Assembly (NCBI GenBank): GCA_902797785.1
Contig: CADBUD010000286.1
Span: 1 to 14,428, forward strand
Direction: 5' to 3'
Length of the DNA stretch: 14,428 nt
DNA from: an uncultured Lachnospiraceae bacterium
Lineage (GTDB): Bacteria > Bacillota > Clostridia > Lachnospirales > Lachnospiraceae
How positions within the stretch are numbered: the first letter of the stretch is position 1; the number at the start of each line of letters is the position of its first letter. Position numbers and translations under genes: made by a program. This document shows, one piece after another, positions 1 to 4,999 of this stretch. The notes beneath the pieces were generated by a model that saw only the letters and a program-made list of their open reading frames with translations, did not search any database and had not been told where the DNA came from.

Positions 1-63
1 AAAAAAGCAAAAAGAAAAAAGAAAATACAGAAAATGAGTGAAGAAAAGAGGCAGGGAAAATGA
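1..63 (+). CDS. Possible 3' end of an upstream gene, lysine-rich tail
   Basis: The first 60 bases are A-rich, and all three forward frames are open from the window edge to a stop at 37, 41 or 63. The frame ending at 63 would read a Lys/Glu-rich tail and overlap the alr start codon as ATGA, the usual sign of translational coupling. The other two frames also give plausible charged tails. Too little of the gene is present to choose a frame or name a product, so the end given here is only the preferred option. Confidence 0.3.
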   Translation, partial: KKAKRKKKIQKMSEEKRQGK

Positions 64-1193
64 AAGGATATTCGAGAGTCTATGCGGAAGTAGACTTAGA
101 GGCAGCAGTATTAAATCTTCGTTCCATGAAAAAAAATCTGCGCCCGGGAACCAGAATGATGGCTGTCGTAAAAACAGATGGATATGGACACGGAGCTGTA
201 CCCATCGCAAAAAAAATCGAATCCGAAGAATATCTGGAGGGATTTGCTGTTGCAACAGCGGCAGAAGCGATGGAGCTTCGTCAGGCAGGGATCAAAAAAA
301 CGATTTTGATTTTGGGATATACCTTTGAGGAAGATTATGAGGATCTGATCCGGGAGGACATCCGCCCGGCCGTCTACAAGGTGTCGATGGCAGAGCAGCT
401 GTCGGAAACAGCCAAACGGCTGGGAAAGAACGCCAAAATTCATATCAAAATAGATACGGGTATGAGCCGGATCGGATTTCAGGCGAACCGGGAAGAGGCA
501 AAAAAGATTCGGCAGATCTATCAGATGGACCACATAGAAATAGAAGGGATTTTCACCCATTTTGCCAAGGCGGACGAGACGGACAAAAGTTTTACCCGTC
601 AGCAGTATGAGTCTTTTTGTCAGATGATTCATACGCTGGAAGAGATGCAGGTCAACATCCCGATGCATCATTGTTCAAATTCAGCCGGAATCATAGAGCT
701 GCCGGAGATGAATATGGATATGGTCCGCGCAGGCATTACCCTTTATGGATTATGGCCTTCGAGTGAGGTATCGAAAGAAATCGTACCATTACGGCCCTTA
801 TTGACTTTGAAAAGCCAGATTGTACATATCAAGGAGCTGGGGGAAGGAAGAACCGTCAGCTACGGAGGAACCTACCGCGTGGAGGGCAAAAAAAAGATCG
901 CGACGATTCCGGTAGGCTATGGGGATGGATATCCGCGCCAGCTGTCGAATCGGGGAACAGTGCTGATCCGGGGCAGGAGAGCGCCAATCGTTGGGAGAAT
1001 CTGTATGGATCAGTTCATGGTGGATGTGACAGACATTGAAGGAGTCAGGGATCAAGATGTTGTGACCCTGATTGGAAGGGATGGAGAAGAAGTGATCACC
1101 ATGGAAGAATTGGGGGAGCTCTCCGGACGATTCAATTATGAATTTGCCTGCGATCTTGGAAAACGGATTCCGCGGAAATATTGTCATCAATAG
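60..1193 (+). CDS. alr: Alanine racemase (PLP-dependent)
   Basis: Interconverts L- and D-alanine in the cytoplasm, supplying D-Ala for peptidoglycan. The 377-residue product has the normal family length. The N-terminal TIM barrel carries the PLP lysine K38 in AVVKTDGYGHG (the more common form is KANAYGHG; KTDGYGHG is an accepted variant). The C-terminal beta domain has the catalytic tyrosine Y268 in TVSYGGTY and the conserved GRICMDQFMVDVTD block. The ATG at 60 is preceded by GAGG at 48-51 and AGGG at 53-56, and translation begins at the expected MKGYSRVYAEVDLEA. The gene may overlap an upstream one by ATGA. It lies 67 bases before mazF, as alr and the toxin gene do in Bacillus, although mazE is absent here. 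The assignment is secure; whether it is the only racemase in the cell cannot be told. Confidence 0.97.
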   Translation: MKGYSRVYAEVDLEAAVLNLRSMKKNLRPGTRMMAVVKTDGYGHGAVPIAKKIESEEYLEGFAVATAAEAMELRQAGIKKTILILGYTFEEDYEDLIREDIRPAVYKVSMAEQLSETAKRLGKNAKIHIKIDTGMSRIGFQANREEAKKIRQIYQMDHIEIEGIFTHFAKADETDKSFTRQQYESFCQMIHTLEEMQVNIPMHHCSNSAGIIELPEMNMDMVRAGITLYGLWPSSEVSKEIVPLRPLLTLKSQIVHIKELGEGRTVSYGGTYRVEGKKKIATIPVGYGDGYPRQLSNRGTVLIRGRRAPIVGRICMDQFMVDVTDIEGVRDQDVVTLIGRDGEEVITMEELGELSGRFNYEFACDLGKRIPRKYCHQ

Positions 1194-1250
1194 TATAAAA
1201 ACCAAAAAAATGGAAAAGCTGAAGATAAGTGATCACGAATTAATTTTTTT

Positions 1251-1255
1251 GGAGG
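1251..1255 (+). promoter_or_regulatory. Ribosome binding site that decides the mazF start
   Basis: GGAGG lies 5 bases before the ATG at 1261. The mazF frame stays open upstream to an ATG at 1138 inside alr and has another ATG at 1210, but neither has a Shine-Dalgarno sequence, and the known MazF N-terminus (KRGDVY) begins right after 1261. Confidence 0.8.
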
Positions 1256-1260
1256 CAGAT

Positions 1261-1614
1261 ATGGGAATCAAGCGTGGAGATGTCTATTATGCAGATTTAC
1301 GGCCGGTCATCGGCTCAGAGCAGGGCGGAGTCCGTCCGGTTCTGATCATACAGAATGATACAGGAAACAAGCACAGTCCGACCGTGATCTGTGCCGCCAT
1401 TACATCCAGGATGAATAAGGCAAAGCTTCCGACACATATTGAGCTGGATAGCCGAAAATGTGATATTGTAAGGGATTCCGTGATTTTGTTAGAACAGATC
1501 CGGACCATAGATAAGCGCAGATTAAAGGAGAAAATCTGTCATTTGAACGACAAAATCATGGCAAAGGTAGACTGGGCATTAAAGATCAGCCTGATGTTGG
1601 ATACATATTATTAA
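1261..1614 (+). CDS. mazF: MazF/EndoA-type mRNA interferase toxin
   Basis: A sequence-specific endoribonuclease of the PemK/MazF family that cleaves single-stranded mRNA at short motifs and slows growth under stress. The 117-residue product is almost the same length as Bacillus subtilis EndoA and strongly resembles it: KRGDVYYADL, GSEQGGVRPVLIIQND, KAKLPTH, RDSVILLEQIRTIDK. The catalytic pair of the Bacillus enzyme, R25 and T48, falls at R25 and T48 here, so the toxin looks active. The start at 1261 is fixed by GGAGG at 1251-1255. In Bacillus the order is alr, antitoxin gene (ndoAI/mazE), toxin gene. Here only 67 bases separate alr from the toxin, too few for an antitoxin of about 80-90 residues, so the partner is absent or lies elsewhere. 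Expression probably depends on readthrough from alr. The cleavage sequence cannot be read from this alone. Confidence 0.95.
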   Translation: MGIKRGDVYYADLRPVIGSEQGGVRPVLIIQNDTGNKHSPTVICAAITSRMNKAKLPTHIELDSRKCDIVRDSVILLEQIRTIDKRRLKEKICHLNDKIMAKVDWALKISLMLDTYY

Positions 1615-1648
1615 TGATCCCCAAAGGCTGAAAAAGTTGAATTCTTTC

Positions 1649-1677
1649 TTGACGAATGAAACGACAGATGGTATATT
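1649..1677 (+). promoter_or_regulatory. Sigma-A promoter for the CBS/CorC-type gene
   Basis: TTGACG at 1649-1654 and TATATT at 1672-1677 are separated by exactly 17 bases, a near-consensus housekeeping promoter. Transcription would start near 1684, between the mazF stop and the ATG at 1721. This supports a new unit starting here and argues against an in-frame TTG at 1637 as the start of the next gene, since it would lie upstream of the transcript. Confidence 0.7.
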
Positions 1678-1720
1678 TGAAAAGATATGTCTAAGAAAAA
1701 CAAAGGAGATTGAGAAAAGA

Positions 1721-3115
1721 ATGGACGATGGAGCGAGTCCCGTCGCGGGATTACTTGTATTTTTCCTATTGGCAATCATCAACTTCTGCCTTTATGGATT
1801 TGGCGCTGCAGTACAGAATCTAAATGAATCAGAGCTAAAGAAACGGGCAGAAGGGGGCGAGGAAAGAGCAGCGAAGCTGCAGCAGATCGTAGAGTTTCCA
1901 AAGACCTTTATCGGCGTGGTTCAGATGGCGGCTACGGGGATCGGTCTGGTTTTAGGAATCTATGAGATCAGAATCTGGGTTCGGTTGATTCAGAATCGGG
2001 CAGGGAATTCCTTAAATGCGCTGCTTGGAGAACAGGCTGCAGGAGCTGTTGAGGTGCTGGTGGTTTTTCTTTTAGTATGGTATCTTCAGCTTTCTCTTTG
2101 CATCTTAGCTCCCAAGATCATCGGTGCCCACCGGTCAAAAAAGTTTGCGGATTCTTTGGTAGGAATGATTTGTGTTCTGCTTAAGATCTGTTATCCTTTT
2201 ATTTTCCTTGCAACAAGGACCGCGCATATCTTTGCCCGGTTGTTCGGGGTCGATCCCTATGAGGATTTGGAGGATGTGACAGAGGAAGAGATTCTCTCCA
2301 TGGTCAATGAAGGACATGAGCAGGGTGTGATTCAGGCCAGTGAAGCAGAGATGATCTCGAATATTTTTGAGTTCGATGATAAAGAAGCAAAGGATATTAT
2401 GACGCACCGGAAAAACATGGTGGCCGTAGATGGAAATCTTCGCTTTTGTGAAGTCGTGGATTTTCTACAGAAGCAGCCCTATTCCCGGTTCCCGGTCTAT
2501 GAGGGTGATTTGGAAAATGTCACAGGCATCATTCATTTGAGGGATGTCCTGATGGCCTATACCAATCCGAATCATATCCAAAAAAAATTAAAGGAAATTC
2601 CTCATTTGGTCCGGGAAGTCACCTTTATTCCGGAGACCAGGAATGTCAGCGACCTGTTCAAGGCGATGCAGTCTCAAAAAATACATATGGTCATCGTGGT
2701 AGATGAGTATGGACAGACAGCAGGTCTGGTGGCATTAGAGGACATCTTAGAAGAAATTGTCGGAAATATTTTCGATGAATATGATGAGGAAGAGCAGTTC
2801 ATTATCCCATTAGAGGGCGGAAAATACATTATGAACGGTCTGGCACCGCTTCATGAGGTTGGAGAAGCGCTGGGAATCCGCCTGGAAGATGAATTTGAAA
2901 CACTTAACGGATTTTTGATTTCCAAGATCGATAAAATACCGCAGGAAGGTGAGCGGTATGAGGTGCATTATGGCGGATACGGTTTCTTTGTCTTAAATGT
3001 GATGGACAAAATGATCCGTACCGTTAAAATCCTGCCGGAGCCCTCAAAAGAAGAAACCGGCTGTCAGGTGGAAAAAACAGAGAAAAACGCAAAGAAAAAA
3101 ATTGGATTGGAATAA
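1721..3115 (+). CDS. CNNM/CorC-like membrane protein (DUF21, CBS pair, CorC_HlyC)
   Basis: A 464-residue membrane protein of the HlyC/CorC/CNNM family, whose characterised members are linked to Mg2+ efflux or Co2+ resistance. Order: DUF21 transmembrane region with hydrophobic segments near residues 10-30, 64-84, 110-135 and 145-165; an acidic linker; a CBS pair near 226-350 (DIMTHR, SRFPVYEGDLENVTGIIHLRDVL, VVDEYGQTAGLVALEDILEEIVG); and a CorC_HlyC domain near 357-437. The C-terminal end is Lys/Glu-rich. The ATG at 1721 follows AAAGGAG at 1702-1708 by 12 bases, slightly long, and lies downstream of the promoter at 1649-1677. yebC follows 15 bases after the stop. Oddity: the usual DUF21 motifs are replaced (YGFGAAV for the SGSE-type motif, FIGVVQ for FLST-type, CILAPK for GE-x-x-PK), while the cytosolic domains look intact. 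Family placement is sure; transport activity is doubtful. Confidence 0.92.
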   Translation: MDDGASPVAGLLVFFLLAIINFCLYGFGAAVQNLNESELKKRAEGGEERAAKLQQIVEFPKTFIGVVQMAATGIGLVLGIYEIRIWVRLIQNRAGNSLNALLGEQAAGAVEVLVVFLLVWYLQLSLCILAPKIIGAHRSKKFADSLVGMICVLLKICYPFIFLATRTAHIFARLFGVDPYEDLEDVTEEEILSMVNEGHEQGVIQASEAEMISNIFEFDDKEAKDIMTHRKNMVAVDGNLRFCEVVDFLQKQPYSRFPVYEGDLENVTGIIHLRDVLMAYTNPNHIQKKLKEIPHLVREVTFIPETRNVSDLFKAMQSQKIHMVIVVDEYGQTAGLVALEDILEEIVGNIFDEYDEEEQFIIPLEGGKYIMNGLAPLHEVGEALGIRLEDEFETLNGFLISKIDKIPQEGERYEVHYGGYGFFVLNVMDKMIRTVKILPEPSKEETGCQVEKTEKNAKKKIGLE

Positions 3116-3130
3116 AATCAGGAGGAAAAT

Positions 3131-3859
3131 ATGTCAGGACATTCAAAATTTGCAAATATCAAACATAAAAAAGAAAAGAACGATGCAGCCAAGGGAAAGA
3201 TTTTCACGATCATCGGACGTGAGATTGCCGTGGCTGTCAAGGAAGGCGGTCCGGATCCGGACAATAACAGCAAACTTCGTGATGTGATCGCAAAGGCAAA
3301 ATCGAACAATATGCCAAACGATACGATTGAGCGTGGAATCAAAAAGGCGGCAGGAGATGCCAATTCCGTAAATTATGAGGTAATTACCTATGAAGGATAT
3401 GGGCCGAACGGGACTGCCATTATCGTGGATGCGTTGACGGACAATAAGAACCGTACTGCGGCCAATGTGAGGAGCGCATTTACCAAAGGAAATGGAAATA
3501 TGGGAACGACAGGCTGTGTCTCGTATATGTTTGATAAAAAAGGGCAGATCATCATCGATCGGGAGGAATGTGACTTGGAGGCAGACGATCTGATGATGAT
3601 GGCGTTAGATGCCGGAGCAGAGGATTTTGCGGAGGAAGAGGACAGCTTTGAGATTCTGACGGATCCAGAGGACTTTTCCGTTGTCCGGGAGGCATTGGAA
3701 AAAGATGGGATTCCTATGGCAAGTGCCGAGGTGACGATGATTCCACAGAATTATGTTGAGATCACAGACGAAAAAGCATTAAAAGACATTCAGCGGATCT
3801 TAGATCTTTTGGACGCGGATGATGATGTGCAGCAGGTCTACCACAATTGGGATGAATGA
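3131..3859 (+). CDS. yebC: YebC/PmpR family protein
   Basis: A cytoplasmic protein of the YebC/PmpR/TACO1 family, described both as DNA-binding transcriptional regulators and, more recently, as ribosome-associated factors that help translate difficult sequences such as proline runs. The 242-residue length is typical. The N-terminus MSGHSKFANIKHKKEKNDAAKG matches the family signature (MAGHSKWANIKHRK in many members) and is followed by KIFTIIGREI and NNMPNDTIERGIKKA. The middle and C-terminal domains show YEGYGPNGTAIIVDALTDN and the acidic DLEADDLMMMALDAGAED region. AGGAGG at 3120-3125 sits 5 bases before the ATG, and the gene begins 15 bases after the CorC-type gene, so the two are very likely cotranscribed. 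The YebC function in this organism is inferred from the family only. Confidence 0.96.
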   Translation: MSGHSKFANIKHKKEKNDAAKGKIFTIIGREIAVAVKEGGPDPDNNSKLRDVIAKAKSNNMPNDTIERGIKKAAGDANSVNYEVITYEGYGPNGTAIIVDALTDNKNRTAANVRSAFTKGNGNMGTTGCVSYMFDKKGQIIIDREECDLEADDLMMMALDAGAEDFAEEEDSFEILTDPEDFSVVREALEKDGIPMASAEVTMIPQNYVEITDEKALKDIQRILDLLDADDDVQQVYHNWDE

Positions 3860-3907
3860 TTGGTACATTCACCATCAGGACAATGATCTTGAGTAGGAGG
3901 AGGTTTC

Positions 3908-4750
3908 ATGGAAACGGAACAGGATACAAAGCCGACAGCAGCTTCCAGAAGCTATATGGAAAGTAAAGAATACAAGGAGGTACTATCTTTGTTTCCCCAG
4001 CTGGTTCTGGGACTGGGAGATCCTTTGAAAAGCTTTAAACGAAATATGTATTCGGATGCCTTCGAAGAATATACAGAGCAGTTTCGTGGAATGTTTTCCA
4101 ATCTTCAGCTGCTCTATTATGTGGCAGAGGCAGAAGGCGGAAAGGAGGAAAAGGATCGCTTCCTGGATGCTTTGGCAGAGAAGCTGGTTTCTTCTGTGAC
4201 AGAGCAGGCAGATCAGATTCCGCAAAAGAGCGTTCAGAAAAAAGAGGTCTACAATTATAATATGATTCTTGTGACCTACAGCATTCCGCTGATCATGAAT
4301 AACAAGACAGATTATTGCAGACCGTTGGCAGAAAAAATTTCCAAAAAATGGACAGAGCATTATCCGACCCTGCAGGCGGGAGTATCTACTTATGAAGAAA
4401 TCAATGGCGGTTTTGGACATAAATGGTGTTATATTACGACAGCAGTCTGCCAGAGTCTTGGAAAAGAGGATGACTGTATGGAGCTTCGGATTCTTCGGAG
4501 CTACCGGGATGGATATCTGGCAAAGCAGGAGGATGGCATGGAGATCATCCGGGAGTATTATGATGTGGCACCGTCAATCGTAAAGCATATTGATCGGCAG
4601 GAGGATGCAAAGAACATTTATCAGATGATTTTTACGGAATATCTGACGCCTTGTTTAGAGGATATCCATCGCCATGAGATGGAGCAATGCAAAATTCACT
4701 ACATGAAAATGGTGAATGAGCTTCGGAAAAAATATTTTTTGTCTGTTTAA
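3908..4750 (+). CDS. CFI-box domain protein, function unknown
   Basis: A 280-residue protein, apparently soluble, with no signal peptide or membrane segment. Residues 1-165 form a mainly helical region with no motif I recognise. From about 170 the sequence resembles the CFI-box type domain seen in many bacterial proteins: WCYITTAVC at 173-181, DDCMELRILRSYRDGYL at 188-204, YYDVAPSIV at 217-225, then C249 and C261 near the end. The cysteines C174, C181, C190, C249 and C261 could bind metal or be modified, but this is inference. The ATG follows a strong AGGAGGAGG run (about 3896-3904 region) and lies 48 bases after yebC with no terminator between, so it is probably the last gene of the CorC-yebC unit; an intrinsic terminator follows at 4758. 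The exact role is unknown. The domain recognition is from memory of the motif and is moderately sure. Confidence 0.8.
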   Translation: METEQDTKPTAASRSYMESKEYKEVLSLFPQLVLGLGDPLKSFKRNMYSDAFEEYTEQFRGMFSNLQLLYYVAEAEGGKEEKDRFLDALAEKLVSSVTEQADQIPQKSVQKKEVYNYNMILVTYSIPLIMNNKTDYCRPLAEKISKKWTEHYPTLQAGVSTYEEINGGFGHKWCYITTAVCQSLGKEDDCMELRILRSYRDGYLAKQEDGMEIIREYYDVAPSIVKHIDRQEDAKNIYQMIFTEYLTPCLEDIHRHEMEQCKIHYMKMVNELRKKYFLSV

Positions 4751-4757
4751 GGGAAGT

Positions 4758-4789
4758 GGTCTGCTATAGGGCAGACCTTTTCCTGTTTT
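4758..4789 (+). terminator. Intrinsic terminator after the CFI-box gene
   Basis: GGTCTGC (4758-4764) and GCAGACC (4771-4777) form a perfect 7-bp stem with a 6-base loop, followed directly by TTTTCCTGTTTT. It starts 8 bases after the stop codon at 4750. The T-tract is itself part of a tandem 8-mer, TTTTCCTG at 4778-4785 and 4786-4793. Confidence 0.85.
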
Positions 4790-4886
4790 CCTGCTGTGAA
4801 ACACAGCATTTGCTTCGCAGCGCTCCCGCACATTTGAGCCGGAAATCCTTATTTTGGGAGAGGGTCTAAGCTTCACAGCAGGAAAA
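4786..4886. repeat. Structured intergenic element with 15-nt inverted arms
   Basis: TTTTCCTGCTGTGAA (4786-4800) and TTCACAGCAGGAAAA (4872-4886) are perfect reverse complements separated by 71 bases. Within it, GCTGTG-AAA-CACAGC (4793-4807) forms a competing 6-bp hairpin, and CTCCC (4823-4827) can pair with GGGAG (4856-4860) inside the long pairing. TTCGCAGCG near 4814-4822 partly echoes the right arm. No reading frame of note crosses it, and there is no clear target-site duplication. It could be a dispersed palindromic repeat, a small mobile remnant, or a structured RNA or leader for the peptidase gene. Only one copy is visible in the window, so its family status cannot be judged. Confidence 0.6.
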
Positions 4887-4985
4887 TCTGATCAATAAAA
4901 CAGTTTCTTACGCGCAAGCGCGACAAATCGCTTTTGCTTATCAAATTGACGATGAATCGTAACCAAGCATGGGCAAAAAAAGAAT

Positions 4986-4990
4986 GGAGG
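4986..4990 (+). promoter_or_regulatory. Ribosome binding site that selects the GTG start of the M16C gene
   Basis: GGAGG is 9 bases before the GTG at 5000. The frame is open to an earlier TTG at 4934, but this has no ribosome binding site and would add 22 residues unlike family N-termini. Starting at 5000 gives the expected ETIKGYEIIEEREI beginning. Confidence 0.75.
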
Positions 4991-4999
4991 AAATGTGGA

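Noticed and set aside
111..671. 186-codon antisense open frame under alr
   Set aside because: It is the shadow of alr; it has no ribosome binding site and no recognisable protein pattern. Other antisense frames (for example 798-1205, 3983-4420, 6147-6575, 7546-7989, 7769-8257, 13958-14206) are rejected for the same reason.
1138..1260. Extended mazF start inside alr, possibly a fused antitoxin
   Set aside because: The 41 extra residues do not look like MazE and neither upstream ATG (1138, 1210) has a ribosome binding site.
1637..1720. TTG at 1637 as the start of the CorC-type gene
   Set aside because: It lies upstream of the expected transcription start of the promoter at 1649-1677 and adds 28 polar residues before the first membrane segment; the ATG at 1721 has an AAAGGAG upstream.
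4934..4999. Longer N-terminus of the M16C peptidase starting at the TTG at 4934
   Set aside because: No ribosome binding site precedes it, the added 22 residues do not resemble family starts, and GGAGG at 4986-4990 fits the GTG at 5000.
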